Shown here piece after piece: positions 23,203 through 31,315 of a DNA stretch of 33,528 nt (positions are counted from its first letter, which is position 1; each line of letters begins with the position of its first letter). The notes under the pieces are model-generated. The model worked only from the letters and a program-made list of their open reading frames with translations, was not told the DNA's origin and made no database searches. Source of the DNA: Bacillota bacterium. GTDB taxonomy: Bacteria > Bacillota_G > Limnochordia > DTU010. The stretch covers positions 1 to 33,528 of the forward strand of contig JAAZLQ010000124.1 in assembly GCA_012799255.1 (NCBI GenBank), in the 5' to 3' direction. The translations under genes and the position numbers were made by a program.

Positions 23203-24558
23203 CTATATTCCTGCAATAGCCAAGTGACTGATAATCAATGAAGGCGAACCTACATTGCCAGCAGAACCGGGATTGACGAACATCAAGTCAGCCCCCACTG
23301 CTTCCACACTCTCTAAGAGCTCGAAAAAATTCCCGGCTATTGTTATTTGATCAACTGGACGGGTTATTTTTCCATTTTCCACGAAATAGCCATAGGCACT
23401 TAACGAAAAGTCACCGGACACCGTGTTTGCTCCAGAATGCGTCCCTTGAACATCAATGATGACAATCCCATCACCTAAAGTTTCTACAAGTTCCTCATAA
23501 CTGGACTCACCAGGTTGGACAAAGAAGTTTGTTGGAGCAATGCCTACGGGTGACTTATAAGACGCACGCGAAGCATTTCCTGTAGAGGACACACCGTCTT
23601 TCTTTGCAGTCTTCAGATTGTATAAATAGGTATTTAACCGACCTGCTTCGATCACATTTTTCCTTTGTGTGGGCACCCCTTCTGCATCAAATGGCGTGGA
23701 AGCGGCTCCATTTTCAAGAAGCGGATCATCTACCACGGTAATTAAGGGGCTTGCGATTTGCCCACCCAGCTTGCCTTGCAAGAGCGATAGACCTTTTTGG
23801 ACTGCCTCAGCAGAAAACACGGATGCAAAAGTCTGGAGCAGAGTTCCGGCCACATCAAAACGCAATAACACTCGGTAAGTGCCGGAATCAACGCTCGCAG
23901 CCCCTAAGAGCGAGGTAGCCTCCATCACTGCTTCTTGCGCAGACTCTTTGGCATTGAATTTTGTCCAATCGTTGGCAAAGATCATTCTGCCGCCTGTTTT
24001 CACTTGCTCACCGTCACGTACTACAGCAGATACATAACTATATGCTCCATTACGTTTAAACGATTGCTCTAACCCTTTGGTATTAGCGATATAGATTTCG
24101 GTCTCTCCATAGCCATTCATTGCCCAGTTCACCATGGAAACCCTCTTATCTGCAGCGAACGCTTCCTTCTCTAAGTCTTTGGCAAAAGCGATTTTCTCCT
24201 GTGGGGAGATAGCAGCCAACTCATGGTTGTAGGACACAACTTCAGGATAGTTCTCCGCTCCAGCAAAGAACTCAATTTCATCACTGGACTCAATGACCTG
24301 AGCATTTGCTTTCGCACCATCCACCAGGATTTGAACTGAATCCTCATCGAGGGTTTCAACATAGGCATAGCCTACTTTGCCAGCAAAACTTGCCCTGAAG
24401 CCCACCCCCTGCTCAACACTTGCCTTATAATCATCTACCTCTTCTTTGAAAACTCGAACAAGGAAGTTCTTGGAGCTAGACATGTAAACTTCCATGTCCT
24501 CGAGGCCTGCAGCCCGACCGACAGCAAATACTCGTTCTTTAAATGCCTGAATATCCAC
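23203..24558 (-). CDS. TldE/PmbA metalloprotease partner subunit
   Basis: This 451-aa protein is the TldE (PmbA) subunit of the TldD/TldE protease that degrades or matures peptides. Family features include NFLVRVFKEEVDDYKASVEQGVGFRASFAGKVGYAYVE, ENGAASTPFDAEGVPTQRKNVIEAGRLNTYLYNLKTAKKDGVSSTGNASRASY and GDFSLSAYGYFVENGKITRPVDQITIAGNFFELL. It lacks the HExxxH zinc motif, as expected for this subunit. The GTG start overlaps the tldD stop by one base (TAGTG). Confidence 0.92.
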   Translation of the reverse strand: MDIQAFKERVFAVGRAAGLEDMEVYMSSSKNFLVRVFKEEVDDYKASVEQGVGFRASFAGKVGYAYVETLDEDSVQILVDGAKANAQVIESSDEIEFFAGAENYPEVVSYNHELAAISPQEKIAFAKDLEKEAFAADKRVSMVNWAMNGYGETEIYIANTKGLEQSFKRNGAYSYVSAVVRDGEQVKTGGRMIFANDWTKFNAKESAQEAVMEATSLLGAASVDSGTYRVLLRFDVAGTLLQTFASVFSAEAVQKGLSLLQGKLGGQIASPLITVVDDPLLENGAASTPFDAEGVPTQRKNVIEAGRLNTYLYNLKTAKKDGVSSTGNASRASYKSPVGIAPTNFFVQPGESSYEELVETLGDGIVIIDVQGTHSGANTVSGDFSLSAYGYFVENGKITRPVDQITIAGNFFELLESVEAVGADLMFVNPGSAGNVGSPSLIISHLAIAGI

Positions 24559-25949
24559 TAATTGGCCCCCTTTCGCCCGCCAACTGTTATTTCAGTAACC
24601 CGAATTGTTGGTTGACCCACATCAGCTGGAATCGACCCACTAAGGGAACCACACATACCTTGACCTGTGGCAAGGTTAGCTGCGACCCGATCAATCTTGT
24701 GCAAGATCTCCGAACCTTTTCCAATGAGGGTGGCACCACGAACTGGCTTTTCAATCTTACCATTGCGTACAATATAACCTTCACTGACCGCAAAGTTGAA
24801 TTCGCCAGTTGCGGGATTCACTGATCCGCCACCCATGTGTTTGGCAAAGAGTGCGTACTCAGTATCCGCAATAATCTCTTCTTTCGTAGAATCACCTGCA
24901 CAGATAAAAGTGTTAGTCATGCGTGATGTAGGCGCATACTTATAGGATTGACGCCTAGCATTGCCGGTTGGTTCCATACCGATGCGTCGGGCGTTTAGCT
25001 TATCAATCATATAACCTTTTAGAACACCATTTTCAATAAGCACATTCCTTCTGGTTTTGGTACCCTCATCATCTATGTTTTGCGATCCCCAAGCATTGGG
25101 AATGCTTCCATCATCAACTGCCGTAACCACGTCGCTGGCAATTTTCTGGCCCAACTTGTCACTGAACACAGAAGCACCCTTTGCCACACTGGTCGCCTCG
25201 AGGCTGTGCCCACACGCTTCGTGGAAAATAACCCCTCCAAACTCGTTATCAATAATTACAGGATATTTTCCACTCGGTGCATATTCAGCATTAACCATGG
25301 TAACAGCACTGCGCGCAGCATCGCGCGCGATTTCTTCCACATCAATGTGTTCAAAGAGTTCAAAGCCCATATGACGACCAGGACCACGAAAGGCTGACTG
25401 CTTTTCACCGTCTTTGGTGGCAACCGCATTAATGGCTAACCTCGTGCGAATCCTTCTATCCTCAACCATTAAGCCCTCCGAGTTAGCTATAAACACATTC
25501 TGATCAGTATCTAAATAAGTGATGGCAACCTGCGAGATCTGCTGGTGGTAGCCAGCAGCTGCATAGTGGGCCTTTTTCATAATTCCTACTTTATCATTGT
25601 GACCAACAAGGCGCGGCTCCAGGCGCACTGGATTGAACTTTTCAACTCCCAGTCTGGCCAAAACAATGCTTTTCTGTTCGCGAACACCAGTCAGTGCTGC
25701 CGCTGCCTCTAGGGCAACTTTCATTAGATTGTCACGACTAGCATCGTTAGTGTAGGCATAAACGCTACGGAAACCTTGGAAAATTCGAATCCCGACCCCA
25801 TACTCGCGACCATTTACGCCCTCCTCTACCGTACCATCAATCATGCGTATATTGGTGTTATAGGTGTCTTCCATGAAGATTTCAGCGAAGTCACCTCCAG
25901 TTGACAAAGCAGCTAAAATAACATCTGTAACTAACCTTTCGGTGAGCAA
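24558..25949 (-). CDS. tldD: TldD metalloprotease catalytic subunit
   Basis: This catalytic subunit of TldD/TldE is about 463 aa. The zinc site is HEACGH in GGVIFHEACGHSLEA, with the downstream GVLKGYMIDKLNARRIGMEPTGNARRQSYKYAPTSRMTNTFI and MGGGSVNPATGEFNFAVSEGYIVRNGKIEKPVRGATLIG. The TTG at 25947-25949 is chosen because AAGGAGGGG lies just upstream; an upstream ATG 29 codons earlier would read through that ribosome binding site. A sigma-E-like CATATAGT (25993-26000) lies upstream, but its -35 spacing (12 bp) is poor. Confidence 0.93.
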   Translation of the reverse strand: MLTERLVTDVILAALSTGGDFAEIFMEDTYNTNIRMIDGTVEEGVNGREYGVGIRIFQGFRSVYAYTNDASRDNLMKVALEAAAALTGVREQKSIVLARLGVEKFNPVRLEPRLVGHNDKVGIMKKAHYAAAGYHQQISQVAITYLDTDQNVFIANSEGLMVEDRRIRTRLAINAVATKDGEKQSAFRGPGRHMGFELFEHIDVEEIARDAARSAVTMVNAEYAPSGKYPVIIDNEFGGVIFHEACGHSLEATSVAKGASVFSDKLGQKIASDVVTAVDDGSIPNAWGSQNIDDEGTKTRRNVLIENGVLKGYMIDKLNARRIGMEPTGNARRQSYKYAPTSRMTNTFICAGDSTKEEIIADTEYALFAKHMGGGSVNPATGEFNFAVSEGYIVRNGKIEKPVRGATLIGKGSEILHKIDRVAANLATGQGMCGSLSGSIPADVGQPTIRVTEITVGGRKGAN

Positions 25950-25971
25950 AAAAACCCCTCCTTCGGTTCTA

Positions 25972-25980
25972 TGGTATAAT
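25972..25980 (+). promoter_or_regulatory. Extended -10 for the 61-aa gene
   Basis: TGGTATAAT is a perfect extended -10 element, 36 bp upstream of the ATG at 26017. No clear -35 is present. It lies in the divergent region with tldD. Confidence 0.55.
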
Positions 25981-26016
25981 TGAAAAACAGAAACTATATG
26001 AGAAAGGATGCGGAGT

Positions 26017-26202
26017 ATGGAACCAAGTGACATCATTTGGAGAATAGTGGAACGGTTGAACGAGCTTCAAACTCTCTGCGAAGAAAGTGTTAGCGAACTT
26101 CACCCGAAAAAGAATGCTGATTTGATTTCTAGTATCGAAGAATGCGAACGTCTCTGTCGCACCCAAGTCAATATCATGAACCGCATTGCTAAGAAGTACT
26201 AA
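26017..26202 (+). CDS. Small hypothetical helical protein (61 aa)
   Basis: No family is recognised. The product MEPSDIIWRIVERLNELQT... is mostly helical, acidic to neutral, with two Cys (LCEESV, CERLC) and a basic tail NRIAKKY. The ATG at 26017 is preferred over 26008 because AAAGGA is 8 nt upstream. A good extended -10 precedes it. Its 3' end overlaps the broken DUF123 gene by 14 nt tail to tail, and the CCCTTGGC-CAT-GCCAAGGG hairpin (26203-26221) follows directly. Confidence 0.6.
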   Translation: MEPSDIIWRIVERLNELQTLCEESVSELHPKKNADLISSIEECERLCRTQVNIMNRIAKKY

Positions 26203-26578
26203 CCCTTGGCCATGCCAAGGGAAGATAAACAAAATGGGACCCACATTCACAATCCGATGAGCCAAACCCCGGAACGGGAAACAAGGATGTAGGGATCCGC
26301 ATCAACTCCCTAACTAGCCAACACTCCTTGTCCCTAGTATGATCAAAAAAAAGGGTGGCCCCCAGAAAATCAGCTTTGGCCCTAAAATAATCAATGTGCC
26401 AATGAAACTTCTTATCCAAACGTCTGTGCCTGGCCACTCATTGCTCCAAATTGCGCTGAGCGCTCCCCACATAAGCATAAACACCCTGTTCAAAAGGGAA
26501 CTTCCCCAGTTTACCTATGGTGATCGAACAAGTTTGTGGCAAGTACAACCAAAGGACGTACACACCCTCGTTTGCCAT
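26189..26578 (-). pseudogene. DUF123 (GIY-YIG-like) gene interrupted by one in-frame TGA
   Basis: From ATG 26576-26578 the frame reads MANEGVYVLWLYLPQTCSIT ... QGVYAYVGSAQRNLEQ, then TGA (26438-26440), then VARHRRLDKKFHWHIDYFRA ... DKECWLVREL ... PVPGFGSSDCECGSHFVY to TAG at 26189. The parts on both sides are one continuous DUF123 domain (motifs GxYVL, YVGSA, RH..DKK.HWHIDY, EC, PGFGSSDC..SH) without a frameshift. The TGA stands where the family often has Arg (CGA to TGA is one change). DUF123 occurs alone or fused to endonuclease III. GAGGAGG lies 12 nt before the ATG. It is either a recent pseudogene or a sequencing error. Confidence 0.8.
26203..26221. repeat. Perfect hairpin between the 61-aa gene and DUF123 remnant
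   Basis: CCCTTGGC - CAT - GCCAAGGG, an 8-bp perfect GC-rich stem directly after the 61-aa gene stop. It has no U-tract. It also lies within the last codons of the DUF123 frame. It may act as a bidirectional transcription or RNA-end signal. Confidence 0.45.
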
Positions 26579-26600
26579 ATGAAACTTAATCCTCCTCAAT

Positions 26601-26615
26601 CTAGAATAATTCTAG
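26601..26615. repeat. Perfect inverted repeat in the divergent DUF123 / M42 region
   Basis: CTAGAAT-A-ATTCTAG, 7-bp perfect arms around one base, between the DUF123 remnant and the M42 operon. It may be an operator for either side; no factor can be named. Confidence 0.4.
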
Positions 26616-26679
26616 GCTATGCAGGTTTTTCCTCTAGCAACTAGAAATAATAGAGTCAAACTGCAAAGGAGGGAAACTG

Positions 26680-27735
26680 GTGGATATTAAGGAAGTCTTT
26701 CGAACCTTAAGTGAGGCGTCGGGTGTCTCAGGTTACGAGCAGGCTTTGACTGAACCGATTAAGGACTCCTGTCCCTGGGTGGATGATGTCCGATGTGACA
26801 AGCTGGGGAACCTAATCATGTTCAAAGAGGGTCAAGGTCTTGCTCCCAGGCCAAAAGTAATGCTTGCAGCCCATATGGATGAGATTGGCCTGATAATTAC
26901 TAAGATAGAAAAAGACGGGTTCTTACGCTTCGGAACCATTGGTGGTTTTGATCAACGTGTTCTCTTAGCGCAAGAGGTTGTGGTACATGGGAAAAAGCCC
27001 CTTAGCGGGGTTATTGGAGCAAAGCCTCCCCACATCCAAGCGCCTGGCGAGCAAAATACAGCGGTAAAAATGGAAGACCTCTTCATTGACGTGGGTTTTG
27101 ATAACCAAGAACAAGCTCAGGAGCAGGTGCAGATTGGCGACCTGGTCACCATAAAACGTGAGGTGTCTCAACTCCAGGGTTCTTTTATGTCTGGAAAAGC
27201 CTTTGATGATCGGGCTGGAGTAGCCGCAATCTTAGAGTGTTTTAAAGTACTGTCTAATATGACCCACACAGCAGACGTGTACGGGGTTGCAACGGTGCAA
27301 GAAGAGGTTGGCCTACGTGGCGCCATCACTAGCACCTATGGAATTGTACCGGATATCGGTATTGCCATCGACGTAGGATTTGGTGACTCTGCAGGGTTAC
27401 CGGAAACAGATACAATTAAGTTAGGCAAAGGCCCTGGAGTCGCCATTGGACCGCATGTACACCCAAAAGTGTATGCCCGGATGGTTGAAACGGCTAAGGA
27501 ATGGAACATAAGTTATTCTCTTGATCCTTCTCCCCATCCTGGAGGTACAGATGCGTACGCCATCCAAGTGGCTCGAGCTGGAGTAGCCACTATTTTACTA
27601 TCTATTCCCTTGCGCTACATGCACACTCCTGTGGAAACACTGGATTATGAAGACGTGAAGCGTACTGGGAGACTTATGGCCATGTTCATAGCTGGTCTCG
27701 ATACTGAATTTGTGGAGGGATTAACATGCTTCTAG
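26680..27735 (+). CDS. M42 family aminopeptidase, paralogue 1
   Basis: This is a 351-aa dinuclear zinc aminopeptidase of the TET/FrvX/glutamyl aminopeptidase family. Metal and catalytic motifs are all present: AAHMDEIGLI (His), GKAFDDRAGVA (bridging Asp), VQEEVGLRG (catalytic Glu and ligand Glu), IAIDVGFGD (Asp), HPGGTDA, and LRYMHTPVETLDYEDV (His). Members form large tetrahedral particles that trim peptides released by proteases. The start is GTG with AAAGGAGGG upstream. Its stop overlaps the next gene by 10 nt. Confidence 0.92.
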   Translation: MDIKEVFRTLSEASGVSGYEQALTEPIKDSCPWVDDVRCDKLGNLIMFKEGQGLAPRPKVMLAAHMDEIGLIITKIEKDGFLRFGTIGGFDQRVLLAQEVVVHGKKPLSGVIGAKPPHIQAPGEQNTAVKMEDLFIDVGFDNQEQAQEQVQIGDLVTIKREVSQLQGSFMSGKAFDDRAGVAAILECFKVLSNMTHTADVYGVATVQEEVGLRGAITSTYGIVPDIGIAIDVGFGDSAGLPETDTIKLGKGPGVAIGPHVHPKVYARMVETAKEWNISYSLDPSPHPGGTDAYAIQVARAGVATILLSIPLRYMHTPVETLDYEDVKRTGRLMAMFIAGLDTEFVEGLTCF

Positions 27736-28751
27736 CCCGACTAACCGAAGCGAATGGAGCCCCAGGGCAAGAGGGCGAAGTGCGTGACTTAATCCGTGCC
27801 GAAATTGAAGCCCATGCCCACGAAGTAAGAACAGATGCCCTAGGTAATCTCATTGCCATTAAAAACCCGGATGCACCTGGACCGAAGGTCATGTTAGCCG
27901 CTCACATGGATGAAGTTGCCCTCATGATAGTTGGAGTTGATGGAAACGGATATCTCAAGTTCCGTCCCATCGGAGGAGTTGATCCGAGGGTACTTGTGGC
28001 CAAGACGGTAGTGGTTGGAGCCAAAAAGATTCGTGGCGTAATTGGGAGCAAACCCATTCACCTGCAAAGACCTGAAGAAAGGCAGAAAGCCTTTAGCATT
28101 CAGGAACTCGTCATTGATATAGGGGCCAAGAGCAAAGAGGAAGCTGAGGGACTGGTCAATCTTGGCGAAATCGCCTACTTTACTACCACATACGAAGAGT
28201 TTGGCACCGACAAAGTGAAGGCCAAGGCCTTAGATGATCGGGTCGGATGTGCTCTGGCCATTCGTTTGCTCCAAGAAGATGTCTCCTTTCCCCTGATTGC
28301 TGCATTCACAGTACAAGAAGAAGTGGGCTTAAGGGGAGCTGGGGTTGCTACTTATCAAGTTAAACCTGATTTAGCTTTAGTCTTAGAAGGGACCACAGCT
28401 TCTGATGTTCCCGGAACCGATGAACACAAACAGGCCACTTCCGTTGGGCAAGGGCCTGCCATCACAGTCATGGATCGGGTCTCGATTCCCTACCCACCCT
28501 TGGTTCAAGAACTCTTTGCCATTGCCGAAGAAGAAGGAATCAAGGTTCAAGTGAGGCGCAACACCGCAGGTGGAACAGATGCTGGACGAATACAGCTATC
28601 TGAAGAAGGTGTAAAAGTTGCAACCATTGCGGTACCCTGCCGCTATATACATTCGCCTGCTTCTGTGATGAGCAAAGACGACTATGAAGGAGCATACCAG
28701 CTGGTCAAAAACTACCTACTGCGACTAGAAGAAAGGGAGGGAACGAGATGA
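27726..28751 (+). CDS. M42 family aminopeptidase, paralogue 2
   Basis: This 341-aa M42 peptidase has AAHMDEVALMI, KALDDRVGCA, VQEEVGLRGAG, TAGGTDAGRI and CRYIHSPASVMSKDD. The second-metal ligand position is Glu (LVLEGTTASDVPG) where paralogues 1 and 3 have Asp (IDVGFGD, LDVTLTGD), a split known within the family that may go with different substrate preference. TGGAGGGA precedes the ATG, which overlaps the previous gene by 10 nt. Confidence 0.91.
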   Translation: MLLARLTEANGAPGQEGEVRDLIRAEIEAHAHEVRTDALGNLIAIKNPDAPGPKVMLAAHMDEVALMIVGVDGNGYLKFRPIGGVDPRVLVAKTVVVGAKKIRGVIGSKPIHLQRPEERQKAFSIQELVIDIGAKSKEEAEGLVNLGEIAYFTTTYEEFGTDKVKAKALDDRVGCALAIRLLQEDVSFPLIAAFTVQEEVGLRGAGVATYQVKPDLALVLEGTTASDVPGTDEHKQATSVGQGPAITVMDRVSIPYPPLVQELFAIAEEEGIKVQVRRNTAGGTDAGRIQLSEEGVKVATIAVPCRYIHSPASVMSKDDYEGAYQLVKNYLLRLEEREGTR

Positions 28752-29746
28752 AAGATATTCTCCGCCAACTAACGGAGGCCTTTGGCCCCTCTGGTTATGA
28801 AACTGAAGTAACGAATCTCATCAAAACTATGGTGGAAGGCCATGTTGATGAGATTAAAACAGATGTAATGGGTAACTTAATCGCCATCAAAGAGGGATCT
28901 CCAAACGGAAAGAAGATCATGTTTGCAGCCCATACAGACGAAATTGGCATTGTGGTCACCCACATTGATGACAATGGATTCCTGCGCTTTGCCAACATTG
29001 GTGGAGTAGGCATTTCGACTCTAGTCGGAAACAGGGTCCGTTTTGCTGAAGGTACCATTGGAGTCATCTATCATGAAAAAGGTGACTGGAAAGAACTGAG
29101 CCTTGATAAGCTTTATATTGATATTGGTGCTGAAAGCAAAGTAGAAGCACTGAAGAAAGTTAAAGTTGGCGAGTTTGGCATTTTCCACCGTGAGTTTACG
29201 GACTTAGGTAATCGTCTGATAGCCAAGAGCATGGATGACCGGGTTGGCTGTGCCGTTCTCATCGATGCTTTGAAGAAAATTTCCAACCCCATGAACACCC
29301 TCTACTTTGTGTTCACGAGCCAAGAAGAAGTAGGGCTCAGGGGTGCCCGTACAGCAGCCTATGGTGTGGATCCAGATTTAGGTATTGCCCTAGATGTAAC
29401 CCTAACAGGTGACATGCCAGAAGCGCGACGCATGGAAGTCTCTTTAGGCAAAGGCGCTGCCATAAAAGTGAAGGATTCCTCCTTGATTGTCCACCCTAAA
29501 GTAAAAGAACTACTCGTAAAGTTGGCTGAGGAAAACAACATTCCTTATCAGATGGAAGTATTGGAGGCTGGTGGAACAGATGCGGGCGCTATCCATTTAA
29601 CCCGTGCTGGGGTACCTTCCGGAACCATCTCCATCCCCACTCGCTACGTACACTCGCCGTCCGAAATGGTGGACATGAGGGATGTTACTGCTTGTGTGGA
29701 TCTAGTTGTTGCTTTGGCAAATACAGATCTAACAGACTTGTGTTAA
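28748..29746 (+). CDS. M42 family aminopeptidase, paralogue 3
   Basis: This is a 332-aa M42 peptidase with AAHTDEIGIVV (Thr in place of the Met seen in the other two), KSMDDRVGCA, SQEEVGLRGAR, LDVTLTGD, EAGGTDAGAI and TRYVHSPSEMVDMRD; active-site residues are complete. The ATG overlaps the previous stop (ATGA), so all three paralogues are translationally coupled and could assemble together. The operon ends at the terminator 29766-29809. Confidence 0.91.
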   Translation: MKDILRQLTEAFGPSGYETEVTNLIKTMVEGHVDEIKTDVMGNLIAIKEGSPNGKKIMFAAHTDEIGIVVTHIDDNGFLRFANIGGVGISTLVGNRVRFAEGTIGVIYHEKGDWKELSLDKLYIDIGAESKVEALKKVKVGEFGIFHREFTDLGNRLIAKSMDDRVGCAVLIDALKKISNPMNTLYFVFTSQEEVGLRGARTAAYGVDPDLGIALDVTLTGDMPEARRMEVSLGKGAAIKVKDSSLIVHPKVKELLVKLAEENNIPYQMEVLEAGGTDAGAIHLTRAGVPSGTISIPTRYVHSPSEMVDMRDVTACVDLVVALANTDLTDLC

Positions 29747-29765
29747 CTTCAAAACTTCGAAACAA

Positions 29766-29809
29766 GGGCCGAGTTGGTGTACTCTAAGCACCAGCGGCCC
29801 TATTTTGTT
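29766..29809 (+). terminator. Terminator of the M42 operon
   Basis: GGGCCG (29766-29771) pairs with CGGCCC (29795-29800), with an upper stem TGGTG/CACCA, followed by TATTTTGTT. Confidence 0.8.
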
Positions 29810-29837
29810 GAAAAAAAGATGCCCTCTTAGGGGCATC
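29810..29837 (-). terminator. Terminator of the degT-dapF-ugpQ-chemoreceptor operon
   Basis: Minus strand GATGCCC - CTAAGA - GGGCATC followed by seven T residues (complement of 29811-29817). It converges with the M42 operon terminator. Confidence 0.9.
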
Positions 29838-29847
29838 TTCAATCAAT

Positions 29848-30555
29848 CTATTTATTGCGCAAGGCAAGTATCTGTCCAATAAGACTGTTCACTTCATCAA
29901 TTGCTTCTTGTACCTTGTTGGCTGCCTCCGTGGACCCGTCAGATAGTTTACGAATCTCTTGAGCTACAATCTCAAAGCCCCGACCATGTTCACCAGCTCT
30001 TGCTGCCTCGATTGACGCATTAAGGGCAACTAGATTGGTTTGCTTAGCAATAGCCGTTATGGAGTTTACCAAATGGGCAATTTTTTCCGGGATCACAGCC
30101 AAATCATCAACGATCTGCTGCGAAAGCTTCTGCTCCTCCTGGATCTTCTCGTAAGCATCCTTAATCTCGAGTTCTAAACGCTTTTCTTCGTTGATGTTTC
30201 TCCAAACAACTACATTTGCCACAAGGTTACCATCTGGATCCGTGATGCCAGATGCAGTAAGGCGAGCGTAGAAGTTGCCAATTTGGACATAACCTGTGTG
30301 TGGAAGGTTTTTTGGCTCTTTAAGAATCGCACTCACTCGGGCAAAATCCTTATGATATGGACCAATACTCTTTCCCATCATTCTATCTGGTGTAATCCCA
30401 GTTGTCGAGCTCATTTCCGCAAAGAGCTTTTTAGCAGGGGGACTCATCCAGACTAAATTGTGCTTTAAATCAGAGATCATAACGTTCTCACCAATGGCAG
30501 CTAGAATCCAATCACTATCGATTCTGAGTTCCTCCAGATATGAGTTCAGAGCCAT
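29848..30555 (-). CDS. Soluble PAS-domain mini chemoreceptor (MCP signalling domain)
   Basis: This 235-aa protein has no membrane segment. Residues about 15-125 form a PAS domain ([31 protein letters not shown] ... [20 protein letters not shown]), and a linker coiled coil follows. A short MCP hairpin comes last, with the conserved tip [42 protein letters not shown]. The methyl-accepting helices are very short, so adaptation may be absent. The ligand or redox input is unknown. AGGAGG precedes the ATG; it is the last gene of the operon. Confidence 0.85.
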   Translation of the reverse strand: MALNSYLEELRIDSDWILAAIGENVMISDLKHNLVWMSPPAKKLFAEMSSTTGITPDRMMGKSIGPYHKDFARVSAILKEPKNLPHTGYVQIGNFYARLTASGITDPDGNLVANVVVWRNINEEKRLELEIKDAYEKIQEEQKLSQQIVDDLAVIPEKIAHLVNSITAIAKQTNLVALNASIEAARAGEHGRGFEIVAQEIRKLSDGSTEAANKVQEAIDEVNSLIGQILALRNK

Positions 30556-30579
30556 AACAAACCTCCTTACAGCAGTTCT

Positions 30580-31290
30580 TTATAACAAACTTTGCACCTG
30601 ATCAGGCACATTCGTAATTATTCCGTTAACCTTCGCAGCCTTCATCCGTTCAACATCAACCGGTTTATCAACTGTCCATACATTCACCATCATGCCATTT
30701 TGCTGAGCAGCAGTGACAATCTCAGGAATGATAGTCTTATGGTATGGATGTAGAACTGTAGCACCAATGCTCTTAGCATAAACCCACGGGTTGACTAGAG
30801 CGGCATTATACAGGATAGCAGTCTTGGCCTGCAAACGAATATCTTTCATGTGGGCCAGAGAATAATGGTTAAAGGAAGAAATGATTGTCCTTTCCCACAG
30901 ATCATATTGATCCAAAAGCGACGCCAAGGTTTCATTTAACTGTTCAAAGCCTAGTGCCGTTTTCGTCTCTATATTCAGCAAAATATCCTTGTCTTTGACT
31001 AAGTCAAGTAACTGACGCAAGGTAGGTAGTTTCTCACCTGCAAACTCCGGCGAAAACCAGGAACCAGCATCAAGCTCTTTAAGTTCGGCCATAGTGTACG
31101 AATCCACGCGTCCAGTCCCGTTTGTGGTACGGTCCACTGTATCGTCGTGAATAATGACGACCTCCCCGTCCTTGGTCAAATGGACATCAAGTTCCAAACC
31201 GCCTGATCCCACCTCTAACGCAAGTTCAAAAGCTGCCATTGTGTTTTCTGGTGCTTTTGCTGAGTACCCACGATGTGCTAGTACGATCAC
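30580..31290 (-). CDS. Glycerophosphodiester phosphodiesterase
   Basis: This cytoplasmic GDPD-family enzyme of about 236 aa hydrolyses glycerophosphodiesters to glycerol 3-phosphate and an alcohol. Motifs: VLAHRGYSAKAPENTMAAF (catalytic His and Glu), LELDVHLTKDGEVVIIHDDTVDRTTNG (Glu/Asp metal ligands, second His) and LLNIETK. It ends with VWTVDKPVDVERMKAAKVNGIITNVPD. There is no signal peptide. The GTG at 31288-31290, 9 nt after GGGAG, is preferred over the ATG three codons earlier, which touches the ribosome binding site. Confidence 0.9.
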   Translation of the reverse strand: MIVLAHRGYSAKAPENTMAAFELALEVGSGGLELDVHLTKDGEVVIIHDDTVDRTTNGTGRVDSYTMAELKELDAGSWFSPEFAGEKLPTLRQLLDLVKDKDILLNIETKTALGFEQLNETLASLLDQYDLWERTIISSFNHYSLAHMKDIRLQAKTAILYNAALVNPWVYAKSIGATVLHPYHKTIIPEIVTAAQQNGMMVNVWTVDKPVDVERMKAAKVNGIITNVPDQVQSLL

Positions 31291-31315
31291 ACTAATCATC
31301 TCCCATTTTCTTCTA

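Noticed and set aside
25057..25397. Two plus-strand open frames of 105 codons
   Set aside because: Both lie antisense within tldD in different frames and have no start signals.
26438..26440. TGA in the DUF123 gene as a selenocysteine codon
   Set aside because: The family has no Cys/Sec site there and no selenocysteine insertion hairpin is seen just after it; the position looks like Arg.
26339..26644. Plus-strand open frame of 101 codons
   Set aside because: It is antisense to the DUF123 remnant, has no ribosome binding site and no recognisable domain, while the minus strand shows clear family motifs.
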